Notes: generated from the sequence alone by a model not told the origin. A DNA stretch of 64,000 bases from Neolewinella agarilytica (GCF_900110645.1 NZ_FOFB01000015.1:62001-126000), one strand, 5' to 3'; positions 17,411 through 25,549 are shown, numbered from the stretch's first letter. A program made the numbers and translations.

Positions 17411-17581
17411 AAGAGATGGAGAAGTTATTTACCGTTTATCTTACGATGTCAATGCTCTGGAGACCTCCCTCAAATGGGTGCCATCGATTGCCCTAGCCCA
17501 AAACTATGTGCGAATATTTTTTTTACCAGAACTCCCTTTTACTACACATTTAGCTACCTTAACCACCCAATAAAATCCACT

Positions 17582-18283
17582 ATGCAGGAAACGCTCACGA
17601 ATTTTTACAGCCACCACCTCGGGCATGATGTCAAGATCCTCACTTTTGGCACCCATGGCCAGCCGCTCGTCATTTTCCCTACTACATTAGGTAGTTATTA
17701 CGAAGCAAAAGATCGGGGGATGGTAGAGTCTCTCCGGTGGTTTATTGAGCGTGGATTCGTGCAGGTGTTCTGTCCGGACAGCATTAACGATGCCAGTTGG
17801 TATGGAGACATTCACCCGAAGTTCCGGGTGTTGAGACACATTCAATACGATAAATTTCTGACGGAGGAGTTCGTCCCCCAAATCAGGAACAACACGCCCA
17901 GCGGACGCATTGCCTGTTGTGGCATCAGCTTCGGTGGATTCAGCGCCAGCAACTTCGCTTTCCGTCATCCCGAAATGGTGAGTCACCTCTTCTGCCTGAG
18001 TGGAGCATTCGACATAAAATCGTTTATGCACGGCTATTATGACGACAATGTGTACTTCAATAACCCCGTCGACTTTATGCCCAATGCCGACCATGGCGAC
18101 CTTTGGAACATGAAGATCATCCTGGGCACCAGCAACTGGGACATCTGCCTGGACGGCAACCTGAAATTCAGCGAAATCCTACGTAAAAAGAATATCCCCC
18201 ACTGGCTGGACGTCCGGGGAGATATCGAGCACGACTGGCCGCTGTGGCTGGAGATGCTGCCGCATTATGTTTCGATGTTGTAG
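17582..18283 (+). CDS. Esterase family protein (alpha/beta hydrolase, putative esterase D/antigen 85 type)
   Basis: From the ATG at 17582 the product has 233 aa, begins QETLTNFYSHHLGHDVKIL, and carries the nucleophile elbow GISFGG near residue 117, a DNVYFNNPVDFMP segment and a C-terminal GDIEHDWPLW with the probable catalytic histidine. This matches small cytosolic esterases of the PF00756 type found in many bacteria; the substrate is unknown. The longer upstream frame overlaps an AT-rich probable promoter region and is not used. Directly after its TAG stop an inverted octamer array starts. Confidence 0.83.
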   Translation: MQETLTNFYSHHLGHDVKILTFGTHGQPLVIFPTTLGSYYEAKDRGMVESLRWFIERGFVQVFCPDSINDASWYGDIHPKFRVLRHIQYDKFLTEEFVPQIRNNTPSGRIACCGISFGGFSASNFAFRHPEMVSHLFCLSGAFDIKSFMHGYYDDNVYFNNPVDFMPNADHGDLWNMKIILGTSNWDICLDGNLKFSEILRKKNIPHWLDVRGDIEHDWPLWLEMLPHYVSML

Positions 18284-18461
18284 TGTTTTGGTTCTTTGGT
18301 TCTTTGGTTCTTTGGTCCTTTGGTTCTTTGGTATTTTGGGGCTACCGCATGTTGTAGGCATCGGAGGCAAAATATTTCACGTTGCCGTCTCCAATGTGCA
18401 GCAGCCCACCACGCAGTAGCAGCGAAGTTAAAGAACCAACGAACTAAAAGCCCCAAACACC
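18284..18461. mobile_element. Geneless miniature of the inverted-array element (locus B)
   Basis: A run of TTTGGTTC octamers begins right after the esterase TAG stop (18286-18340). It is followed by the left core GCTACCGCATGTTGTAGGC (18341-18359) and, about 30 bases on, by the right core on the minus strand, GGCTGCTGCACATTGGAGAC (18387-18406). This right core is 18 of 20 identical to that of the S23 cassette. An inverted array with AAGAACCAACGAAC (18431-18444) ends close to the start of the next gene. No ORF lies inside, so this is a short relative of the 3.6-kb cassette with a different array sequence. Confidence 0.6.
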
Positions 18462-19013
18462 ATGTTAGCTTCCTACCAAAAGCAATTCGCCTACTACCGC
18501 CACCTCGGCGAAGGGGCCATGGCACAGCTCACCGAAGAGGAATTATTTCGGGACGATGCGGCGGGCTCCAACTCTGTGGCCGTCATTGTGAAGCATCTCA
18601 ACGGGAACATGAAAAGTCGATGGACCGACTTCCTGACGACCGACGGCGAAAAAGAATGGCGCGACCGGGACGATGAGTTCGTCGCCGACTTCAACCATCA
18701 GGCAGAACTGGAAAAAGCCTGGGCTGAAGGCTGGGCCGTGCTGGAAGGCGCCATTAATGGTTTGCAGCCAGAGCAACTCAATACCATTATATACATCCGT
18801 AATGAAGGGCACACCGTTGCGGAGGCCATGAACCGGCAGCTGGCGCATTACGCCTACCACATCGGGCAGATCGTTATGCTGGCTAAGCAGATGAAGGGAA
18901 AGGACTGGAGGTCGTTATCCATCCCGAAGGGGGATTCCAAAAGCTTCAACCGTGGAAAATTTGCCGAAGAAAAAGGGGTGAGACACTTTACGGACGGCTT
19001 GATGAAAAAATGA
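18462..19013 (+). CDS. DUF1572/DinB-like protein
   Basis: The 183-aa product matches the DUF1572 group of the DinB/YfiT-like four-helix fold: NSVAVIVKHLNGNMKSRWTDFL near residue 40-60 with a metal-ligand histidine, and AMNRQLAHYAYHIGQIVMLAKQM near residue 130 with two more histidines. The family is thought to comprise metal-dependent thiol transferases or hydrolases; the actual substrate is unknown. The ATG at 18462 follows the inverted-array element by about ten bases. Confidence 0.85.
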   Translation: MLASYQKQFAYYRHLGEGAMAQLTEEELFRDDAAGSNSVAVIVKHLNGNMKSRWTDFLTTDGEKEWRDRDDEFVADFNHQAELEKAWAEGWAVLEGAINGLQPEQLNTIIYIRNEGHTVAEAMNRQLAHYAYHIGQIVMLAKQMKGKDWRSLSIPKGDSKSFNRGKFAEEKGVRHFTDGLMKK

Positions 19014-19045
19014 GGGGGCAGTTTCCCCTGCTCCTCTAACTCCTG

Positions 19046-19067
19046 TTTGCATCCTGCGTCTGCGCCC
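19046..19067 (-). repeat. Dispersed CGCAGGTGC motif, variant
   Basis: The minus strand reads GGGCGCAGACGCAGGATGCAAA, a one-base-longer variant of the motif, 33 bases after the DUF1572 stop. Confidence 0.5.
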
Positions 19068-19105
19068 GGACAATAGTATGGTAGTAGTGATAGTAATTAT
19101 CATTA

Positions 19106-19885
19106 CTAAGTAAACTCCACCTGCACCATATCCTCCATCTGGATGCCCAATAGTGTGGAAGCCCGCCCCAGGTTGATGGCTACTTCCAGATAACCGTCAC
19201 TGTCGAAGCGGCAAAGTGGCTCTCCTTCCGGCACGTCGTGATAGCGGAAACTAAGCCCGTCAATGGGTTGCATGCGCTTGATGAGCAACTGAAAGCCACG
19301 CCCCTTACCTACCTCTTCGAAGAGCTGACGGGTGATATTGGTGGTCACATTATCAAATCGATCAATAAAAGTGACGGCTCCACGGATATAATCAGGGCCA
19401 ATGACCGGTTGAAAAGCCAGCCGCTCAGTAAAGCGGGTGGCGGGCAGGCCAACCTCCTGAAAAGGCTTGCCCTTAGCCACATGCGCAACGGCCCGGGCGT
19501 AAACGGACGACAGAGAATCGTTCTTCGTGTAGCCGTCCAGAACAAATGTTTCCCGCGGCATCCTGCCGAAAATCAGGCTAAAGATGCCATTGTCTGGTCC
19601 GATAAAAAATTGCTTCTCATGGCGGATCGCCAGAAATCGACCCCGGGGTTGATAATAATCATTGACACTCAGCAAGTGAATTGTTCCTGCCGGGTAATGG
19701 CCCCAGACCCGGCGGAAGATGAAAGCCGCCCGCACGATGTCGTAGGTAGGCACATCATGGCTAATGTCTACCAGTTGCAACATAGGATGAGCGGCCAGCA
19801 GATGGGCCTTTAATCGGGGGAGATGAAAATCTTCCCGACCAAAATCAGTCGTGAGGGTAACCAGGGAAGCGGGTGTATTTGCCAC
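19106..19885 (-). CDS. SAM hydrolase / SAM-dependent halogenase-fold protein (DUF62)
   Basis: The 259-aa product opens with VTLTTDFGREDFH, has the VDISHDVPTYDIVRAAFIFRR helix, HLLSVNDYY and FIGPDNGIFSL, and a C-terminal beta domain with FIDRFDNVTTNI. These are the marks of the S-adenosyl-L-methionine hydroxide adenosyltransferase (DUF62) family, which splits SAM to adenosine and methionine; fluorinase and chlorinase are rare relatives. The fluorinase-specific 23-residue insertion is not apparent, so hydrolase is the better call. It stands alone between convergent and divergent neighbours. Confidence 0.87.
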   Translation of the reverse strand: MANTPASLVTLTTDFGREDFHLPRLKAHLLAAHPMLQLVDISHDVPTYDIVRAAFIFRRVWGHYPAGTIHLLSVNDYYQPRGRFLAIRHEKQFFIGPDNGIFSLIFGRMPRETFVLDGYTKNDSLSSVYARAVAHVAKGKPFQEVGLPATRFTERLAFQPVIGPDYIRGAVTFIDRFDNVTTNITRQLFEEVGKGRGFQLLIKRMQPIDGLSFRYHDVPEGEPLCRFDSDGYLEVAINLGRASTLLGIQMEDMVQVEFT

Positions 19886-19952
19886 GTTATGAAGTAATAT
19901 TTGGGGGGTAAAGGTAGGGTTGCCGGATATTAATGGGTAGTGTGAACGTCAC

Positions 19953-19978
19953 GGGGGGCGCGGTCGCAGGTGCTAAGG
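19953..19978 (+). repeat. Dispersed CGCAGGTGC motif
   Basis: The motif GGGGGGCGCGGTCGCAGGTG (followed by CTAAGG) lies between the divergent SAM hydrolase and PhoH genes. Confidence 0.55.
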
Positions 19979-20087
19979 AAGGTAAAGAAGCGGTGTAGTA
20001 TGTGCAAAGTCTGAAACTTTTGACGAGGTTTCGTAGTTTTGAGTTCAGGTCAGTCGCCAAAGCAGGCGGCGACAAAAACTGTCTCAT

Positions 20088-21131
20088 TTGAGCGAAATCG
20101 TAGTATCCATCAACGGGGTAGATCCCCTGGCTCTTCTCGGAGAGAACAACAAGAAACTGAACATTCTGCGGGAAGCCTACCCGGACGCTAAAATTACCCA
20201 GCGTGGCACGAAGGTGAAAATCACTGCCGATAAATCTCAGGCTCAACAGCTCAAGCACCACCTGGAGCTTATGATGCGCCTGCTGCAAGATAACCGGGAG
20301 TTGAGCAAGCAAACCGTTGAAGACATTATGGCCGGCGAAAATCCCTTCGTGACCAAGCTTGGCAATGGTGCCTCAAACAAGACTATACTGTATGGTCGTA
20401 CGGGCAAGCCCATCAAAGCCCGGACAGCCAACCAGGCCAAACTGGTTGAATCTGCTGCGACGAATGACATTGTCTTCGCCATCGGCCCCGCCGGTACGGG
20501 TAAGACCTATACCGCCGTTGCGCTGGCGGTTCGTGCCCTGAAGAACAAGGCGGTTAAGAAAATCATCCTCACCCGGCCGGCCGTAGAGGCCGGCGAGAGC
20601 CTTGGCTTCCTGCCCGGAGACCTGCAAGATAAGATTGACCCCTACCTGCGGCCACTGTATGATGCGCTGGACGATATGATTCCGGCGGAGAAACAGGCTA
20701 AGTTCCGCGAAGACCGAACCATCGAGATTGCTCCTCTGGCCTACATGCGTGGCCGGACGCTGGACAACTGCTTCGTCATTATGGACGAAGCCCAGAATAC
20801 GACTACCAGTCAGATCAAGATGTTCCTTACCCGTCTGGGGCCATCTGCCAAAGCCATCATTACCGGTGACCTTAGTCAGGTAGACCTGCCCCATAATCAG
20901 GTCTCCGGCTTACGACGTGCCGTTAAGCTCCTGAGCCCCATCAAGGGAATCGGCACCGTTCGCCTTACGGCAGACGATGTCGTTCGTCACCGTCTCGTTA
21001 AATCCATCATTAAGGCCTATGATGCGGCCGATGAAGAGGAAGGAAGAGGTCGTTTTTCTACTCGCCAGGATAGCACTTTTGAGCGCTTAGGCCCTCCCGG
21101 CAAAAGAAAAAATGACAAAAACGAGGGCTGA
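20088..21131 (+). CDS. phoH: PhoH family ATPase
   Basis: The 347-aa product has the PhoH-type N-terminal region (residues 1-100), Walker A GPAGTGKT at 133-140, Walker B CFVIMDEAQNTT near residue 225 and the GDLSQVDLPHNQVSGL motif. PhoH-like proteins are cytosolic ATPases with RNA-related roles, often beside the RNase YbeY; no ybeY is seen here. The start is the TTG at 20088, since no ATG or GTG lies between it and the conserved SEIVVSINGVDPLALLG. The C-terminus after residue 320 is basic and variable. A perfect palindromic terminator follows. Confidence 0.9.
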   Translation: MSEIVVSINGVDPLALLGENNKKLNILREAYPDAKITQRGTKVKITADKSQAQQLKHHLELMMRLLQDNRELSKQTVEDIMAGENPFVTKLGNGASNKTILYGRTGKPIKARTANQAKLVESAATNDIVFAIGPAGTGKTYTAVALAVRALKNKAVKKIILTRPAVEAGESLGFLPGDLQDKIDPYLRPLYDALDDMIPAEKQAKFREDRTIEIAPLAYMRGRTLDNCFVIMDEAQNTTTSQIKMFLTRLGPSAKAIITGDLSQVDLPHNQVSGLRRAVKLLSPIKGIGTVRLTADDVVRHRLVKSIIKAYDAADEEEGRGRFSTRQDSTFERLGPPGKRKNDKNEG

Positions 21132-21184
21132 AATGTTAAAATTGAATAAAGCTTAGCCGCCAAAAATACTTACTTTTTTAGAAG

Positions 21185-21213
21185 AAGCCAGCACGTTAAC
21201 GTGCTGGCTTTCT
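21185..21213 (+). terminator. Intrinsic terminator after phoH
   Basis: A perfect 26-base palindrome (AAGCCAGCACGTT and its complement, 21185-21210) is followed by TTCTGCGTTTT. It separates phoH from the peptide array. Confidence 0.75.
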
Positions 21214-21345
21214 GCGTTTTACAACTACAATAAGACATAAATTAGCAAAAAACGCGCCTTACTTAGGCCCGTAAAATGCCTCTTTAGCGAGTCGATTAGG
21301 CCCACACCTTTGGATCATCAGATAACCACTCAAAACACTCCACAC

Positions 21346-21480
21346 ATGGAATTTGCTATCGACCTGCTAAACGCAGACCAAATTGACGCCATCCTCTCCG
21401 TTTACGCTTCTGTTGCCGACTGGCTGGGCGCAGTAATCAACAACACCAGCTCTGTTGTCATCGAAGACATCCCGATGTAA
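21346..21480 (+). CDS. Array peptide 1 (44 aa, acidic amphipathic)
   Basis: The peptide runs MEFAIDLLNADQID to VVIEDIPM and differs from the others by Phe3. It has seven acidic residues, no Lys, Arg, His or Cys, and hydrophobic residues every three to four positions through about residue 31 (I5, L8, I13, I16, Y20, V23, W26, V30), so an amphipathic helix with a charged face is likely. I know no family that matches. Differences from later copies at third codon positions (CTA/CTT, TCT/TCC) are silent in this frame. Confidence 0.55.
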   Translation: MEFAIDLLNADQIDAILSVYASVADWLGAVINNTSSVVIEDIPM

Positions 21481-21694
21481 GAAGGTGCCATTAGTGGATG
21501 GTCTTTTCACCAGAATTCTGATTATCCACCGGGTCAAATGCCTGCAAGGACTGGCCCACACCAAAGGAAAAAGCATCTGCTCTTGCAGAACTCATCACTA
21601 ACCTCCCAAGTAAAAATATCATGATCGAAGACATTCTCATCTAGACCGTACTTCTCCATCATCAGATACTCTCATCAAAATAAATACTCCACAT

Positions 21695-21829
21695 ATGGAA
21701 CTTGCTATCGACCTGCTTAACGCAGACCAAATTGACGCCATCCTCTCCGTTTACGCTTCCGTTGCCGACTAGCTGGGCGCAGTAATCAACAACACCAGCT
21801 CTGTTGTCATCGAAGACATCCCGATGTAA
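21695..21829 (+). pseudogene. Array peptide 2, interrupted by a nonsense codon
   Basis: Codon 26 is TAG (21770-21772) where the other copies have TGG (Trp26). The product would stop after 25 residues at SVAD. The rest of the copy is intact and identical, so the mutation is recent. Confidence 0.6.
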
Positions 21830-22042
21830 GAAGGTGCCATTAGTGGATGGTCTTTTCACCGGAACTATGATTATCCACCGGGTCAAATGCCTGCCAGGAC
21901 TGACCCACACCAAAGGAAAAAGCATCTGCTCTTGCAGAACTCATCACTAACCTCCCAAGTAAAATATCATGATCGAAGACATTCTCATCTAGACCGTACT
22001 TCTCCATCATCAGATAACCTCATCAAAATAAATACTCTACTC

Positions 22043-22177
22043 ATGGAACTTGCTATCGACCTGCTTAACGCAGACCAAATTGACGCCATCCTCTCCGTTT
22101 ACGCTTCCGTTGCCGACTGGCTGGGCGCAGTAATCAACAACACCAGCTCTGTTGTCATCGAGGACATCCCGATGTAA
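22043..22177 (+). CDS. Array peptide 3 (44 aa)
   Basis: The coded peptide begins MELAIDLLNADQID and ends VVIEDIPM. It carries one silent change (GAG for GAA at Glu40) relative to copies 4 and 5. In the antisense frame the same change would replace an amino acid, which supports this strand as the coding one. Confidence 0.55.
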   Translation: MELAIDLLNADQIDAILSVYASVADWLGAVINNTSSVVIEDIPM

Positions 22178-22391
22178 GAAGGTGCCATTAGTGGATGGTC
22201 TTTTCACCGGAACTATGATTATCCACCGGGTCAAATGCCTGCAAGGACTGACCCACACCAAAGGAAAAAGCATCTGCTCTTGCAGAACTCATCACTAACC
22301 TCCCAAGTAAAAATATCATGATCGAAGACATTCTCATCTAGACCGTACTTCTCCATCATCAGATAACCTCATCAAAATAAATACTCTACTC

Positions 22392-22526
22392 ATGGAACTT
22401 GCTATCGACCTGCTTAACGCAGACCAAATTGACGCCATCCTCTCCGTTTACGCTTCCGTTGCCGACTGGCTGGGCGCAGTAATCAACAACACCAGCTCTG
22501 TTGTCATCGAAGACATCCCGATGTAA
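22392..22526 (+). CDS. Array peptide 4 (44 aa)
   Basis: The peptide is identical to copies 3 and 5. A leader of AAATACTCTACTC precedes the ATG; copy 5 has AAATACTCCACAC instead. Confidence 0.55.
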   Translation: MELAIDLLNADQIDAILSVYASVADWLGAVINNTSSVVIEDIPM

Positions 22527-22741
22527 GAAGGTGCCATTAGTGGATGGTCTTTTCACCAGAATTCTGATTATCCACCGGGTCAAATGCCTGCAAGGACTGA
22601 CCCACACCAAAGGAAAAAGCATCTGCTCTTGCAGAACTCATCACTAACCTCTCCAAGCAAAAATATCATGATCGAAGACATTCTCATCTAGACCGTACTT
22701 CTCCATCATAAGATAACCTCATCAAAATAAATACTCCACAC

Positions 22742-22876
22742 ATGGAACTTGCTATCGACCTGCTTAACGCAGACCAAATTGACGCCATCCTCTCCGTTTA
22801 CGCTTCCGTTGCCGACTGGCTGGGCGCAGTAATCAACAACACCAGCTCTGTTGTCATCGAAGACATCCCGATGTAA
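22742..22876 (+). CDS. Array peptide 5 (44 aa)
   Basis: The peptide is identical to copies 3 and 4. It is the last unit; its downstream relic frame reads through the usual TAG (changed to CAG) to end HGL at 23050, so the relic frame overlaps the end of the convergent 510-aa gene. Confidence 0.55.
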   Translation: MELAIDLLNADQIDAILSVYASVADWLGAVINNTSSVVIEDIPM

Positions 22877-23032
22877 GAAGGTGCCATTAGTGGATGGTCT
22901 TTTCACCAGAATTCTGATTATCCACCGGGTCAAATGCCTGCAAGGACTGACCCACACCAAAGGAAAAAGCATCCGCTCTTGCAGAACTCATCACTAACCT
23001 CCCAAGTAAGAATATCATGATCGAAGACATTC

Positions 23033-24565
23033 TTATCCAGCATGGTCTTTAGACACAGCCCGCGCTCTGCGCTCAACCGTCAGGTGTTCCAAAACGATAT
23101 CCCAGAGAACTTCGTAGGGAACAATCTCAATATCAATTGACCGTTCTTTGGCGTTAATCATCCGATTATAAACGGTTTTAGCCTTTCTTTCCGTAGCCCC
23201 CTTATGAAAATTGGCCTGAACTGTAATTACAAGCAATTTGAAGAAGCAGTTATGCCTGAGATTTTCATCGTCTTTCAAGTATCTGCTACAGTATCGTTCT
23301 AGTGCTTCAGTACGATCAACTACCTTCCCATACTTCCCCTCAACAATAAAGTACAGGGCCTGTAAAATCAAAATAGGAATGTTCATTCCATTTTTGTTAC
23401 GGGAGTAAGAAGGAACATTATTGAAAAACCGGGCAAACTTAAACTTAGGCAGTTTTGCCCAATCTTCTTTGGGTTCAATTCTACCTGCTACTACAAGAAA
23501 GTTAACGTATGCTTCCCAAATTTTCCAGTATTCCTGGTGCCTTGGTGTTAGTAGCCGGTTAATCAATCTGCGATTCAAGTTCGCCAATGCTAAGTAGGCA
23601 TAATCGAATTCCTGCATTCTCAACCCCAGCCTGATGGCATATTCCACTACCTTAATTCCATTGATTGAGTTTTTGGGCAGCACCTCATAAGCACTGGCAA
23701 TTTCAGATCTTCCCAGCTCAAAATTTTCGGCTTTAAGGATGCTTTCGAGTCTGTTCAAAAGAAGGAAATTGATAACACTATGGCTGGCTCCCTTACAATT
23801 CCTCAGCACTTTTTCGCCCTTTTTAGAAGATTCTATCGCCTCCCGGTACTTACCAGCATACATCAGACCGGTTATCTCAAGACTATATACCATACCCTGA
23901 AACTGGGAAACATGCTCATAAGTCTTTCGAGATTCTTTGAACTCCTCTAAGTACTCCAAAGTCCGCCTGCCAACTTCAGAAAAGGTTTTGCGATGAGCAT
24001 AAGTCATATCTCTGACCTCGCGGTATCTGTTGTCCAGCTTAGATAGCTCGTACAATGCCTTCGAGTAGTATCGGTTTATATCATTGTACTTCTTTACCAG
24101 TTGCTCATTGTATCCCACTCCAAGATGAAGGTAGGCAAGGTGGTTGGAAAGGCTATGATTTAGCGGGATGATCTCATATTCGCGAACACTGTAAAACGTT
24201 TGCTTTGCAATTTCCCGGGCTGCGTTATAAGCTCCAGATACCAGCAAGATCTGAATCGTGAACAATTGCCTAAAACCACTTTCATAAGCAGCGTTATAGT
24301 TACTGTAGTCCAGCTCCATCACTTTCCCTTTCTGGATAGCAACAATCATTATTTCTTTCAGCCTGGACTTAAGGGTCTTGTAAGCGGCTAATTTTCGGTT
24401 TGCGGTGGGTCCATAGAGCCTTTTGGCCACATTATCCTCCGAGAGGTCAGGATCCTCTGCAAGCTCAATTAGCTTTCGGGTTAACGAAGCTCCATTCTTA
24501 TCATTAAGTCGATCCAGAACCGCCTTTTTTCCCGCCACCGCCAGCAATTCGCGCAAAATTCTCAT
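23033..24565 (-). CDS. Unknown 510-aa all-helical protein next to the peptide array
   Basis: I do not recognise this protein. It looks wholly alpha-helical, with TPR-like pairs over residues 100-480 (for example SGAYNAAREIAKQTFYSVREYE, AGKYREAIESSKKGEKVL, EGKYGKVVDRTEALERYC). The N-terminal 80 residues (MRILRELLAVAG... DNVAKRLYGPTANRKLAAYKTLKSR) are basic and could hold a helix-turn-helix or a protein-docking helix. There is no signal peptide or TM segment, so it is cytosolic. By eye its GC is about 38-47% in sampled lines, below its neighbours, which hints at transfer. Its stop lies in the last array unit, so array and gene are convergent and abutting. Confidence 0.7.
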   Translation of the reverse strand: MRILRELLAVAGKKAVLDRLNDKNGASLTRKLIELAEDPDLSEDNVAKRLYGPTANRKLAAYKTLKSRLKEIMIVAIQKGKVMELDYSNYNAAYESGFRQLFTIQILLVSGAYNAAREIAKQTFYSVREYEIIPLNHSLSNHLAYLHLGVGYNEQLVKKYNDINRYYSKALYELSKLDNRYREVRDMTYAHRKTFSEVGRRTLEYLEEFKESRKTYEHVSQFQGMVYSLEITGLMYAGKYREAIESSKKGEKVLRNCKGASHSVINFLLLNRLESILKAENFELGRSEIASAYEVLPKNSINGIKVVEYAIRLGLRMQEFDYAYLALANLNRRLINRLLTPRHQEYWKIWEAYVNFLVVAGRIEPKEDWAKLPKFKFARFFNNVPSYSRNKNGMNIPILILQALYFIVEGKYGKVVDRTEALERYCSRYLKDDENLRHNCFFKLLVITVQANFHKGATERKAKTVYNRMINAKERSIDIEIVPYEVLWDIVLEHLTVERRARAVSKDHAG

Positions 24566-25036
24566 GAAGTGAAGATAAGAAACCTACCACACACTTCAAA
24601 TTCAAACCTTGTAAACAACTGATTATCAGCTATTAAATGCTTTTTCATTAAAAAAATGAGTGAAAAAAGAGGCTTACTAACCAGTGTATTTTGCCGCCAG
24701 AACTACAATAAGCGCGCTATATCTTTGTAATGTCTTAAAGCGTAAGGCAAAAGAAAAGTGTTGTCCGGCAATCCTATACGACGCCGGATCTTATGTTTGT
24801 TTCGTGTTGTTCATAGCGTTATTATTCATAGCATTATGCGTAGTTCACCATGGTAAAATGTTTGGCGGGTCCTAACCTGCTAAACATTGCACCATGGTGT
24901 TTTTTGTTTGTACATAACCCTACTATAAGCTGGTCCAAAACTAAACGCCTTAAATATAAGGGCCACTATCCTTTTTTCAAGGAAGTGGCCCTTCATTTTT
25001 GCACAAAAACGTGAATATCTGAGGTTTATCCCGTTA
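24566..25036. other. 471-base gap with one small candidate transcript
   Basis: No convincing protein gene is seen. The left part is AT-rich with a CTTTTTTCA/TGAAAAAAG-like inverted pair near 24640-24672. The middle holds the candidate small transcript described separately. The right part (24906-25036) shows nothing recognisable. Confidence 0.5.
24720..24910 (+). ncRNA. Candidate small transcript: -7 box, small hydrophobic ORF and strong hairpin terminator
   Basis: A full TAnnTTTG box (TATCTTTG, 24720-24727) is followed, about 120 bases later, by a stem of roughly 24 bp with few mismatches (ACCATGGTAAAATGTTTGGC paired to the complement of GCTAAACATTGCACCATGGT) and then GTTTTTTGTTTG. Between them, frame GTG at 24808 would give a 23-aa peptide MLFIALLFIALCVVHHGKMF plus GGS, ending inside the left arm. 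The ensemble looks like an independent short RNA, perhaps with a small membrane peptide. No matching -33 TTTG sits at the usual distance. Confidence 0.35.
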
Positions 25037-25549
25037 TTAAACGGCAACTGGGCGCTCCCCAATCAGTGCTTTCAGCTTCTTGCGCGCCAGGAAAATCCGA
25101 CTTTTCACCGTTCCGATGGGGATGTTCAGGTACCCGGCAATCTCTTTATACTCGTAGCCCTGGTAAAACATCAGGAAGGGAACCCGGTAGATTTCACTAA
25201 TAACCTGAAGTTTTTCTTCCAATTCCTTGAAACTCATCTTGGCCTCGCCGCCATTGGCAATGGCCCCACGATTTTCTACAGCGTATAAGAAGCTCTCTAC
25301 CGGCTCATTTACATGGCGGCGATTCTTCATTTTACGATAACGGTTGATGTAAGTATTCCGCATAATGGTAGATGACCAACTCTTAAAATTTGTCCCCTCT
25401 GCGAATTTAGATCGGTGCTTGTAGGCGCGAAAGATCGTCTCTTGCATCAGATCTTGTGCATCCTCGTAATTTTTTGTCAGTCGAAGTGCGAAAGAGAACA
25501 GGATGCTTTCAAAACGGCCAATCTCGGATAGGAACTGTTGATTCGTCAT
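25037..25549 (-). CDS. ECF-type RNA polymerase sigma factor (RpoE-like)
   Basis: The 170-aa protein has the sigma region 2 helices (SFALRLTKNYEDAQDLMQET, IFRAYKHRSKFAEGTNFKSW) and region 4 (VPFLMFYQGYEYKEIAGYL and NIPIGTVKSRIFLARKKLK), the layout of group 4 sigma factors. It would redirect RNA polymerase to a stress regulon. No anti-sigma gene is adjacent. It is divergent from a cluster with a response regulator and YtxH/PRC/holin-X-like envelope-stress proteins, so control of that cluster is a reasonable inference. Confidence 0.92.
   Translation of the reverse strand: MTNQQFLSEIGRFESILFSFALRLTKNYEDAQDLMQETIFRAYKHRSKFAEGTNFKSWSSTIMRNTYINRYRKMKNRRHVNEPVESFLYAVENRGAIANGGEAKMSFKELEEKLQVISEIYRVPFLMFYQGYEYKEIAGYLNIPIGTVKSRIFLARKKLKALIGERPVAV

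Larger units (their letters stand above)
21314..23035 (+). repeat. Five tandem ~349-bp units, each with a small peptide gene
   Basis: The peptide start codons lie at 21346, 21695, 22043, 22392 and 22742, giving periods of 349, 348, 349 and 350 bases. The whole unit is nearly invariant, including about 215 non-coding bases, which points to recent tandem duplication or gene conversion. Each unit contains the 44-codon peptide gene, and 110-190 bases later a relic frame ending in MIEDILI and TAG (copy 1: residues ...KDWPTPKEKASALAELI and TNLPSKNIMIEDILI). This relic resembles the C-terminal half of the main peptide. It lacks a start codon, and copies 2-5 have TGA in place of the tryptophan codon. 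The last unit ends at the stop codon of the convergent 510-aa gene. No -7 box is seen in the unit. Confidence 0.85.

Noticed and set aside
19081-19108. Terminator between the DUF1572 and SAM hydrolase genes
   Set aside because: GTAGTGATA/TATCATTAC forms only a nine-base AT-rich stem with a mismatch and no T-run; too weak to list.
21367-22972. Antisense ORFs of 69-88 codons repeated in all array units
   Set aside because: Differences between units change residues or create stops in this frame but are silent in the sense frame, so the frame is a shadow of the peptide gene.
21314-23035. CRISPR array
   Set aside because: Units are ~349 bp and near-identical throughout; there are no short repeats with variable spacers and no cas genes.
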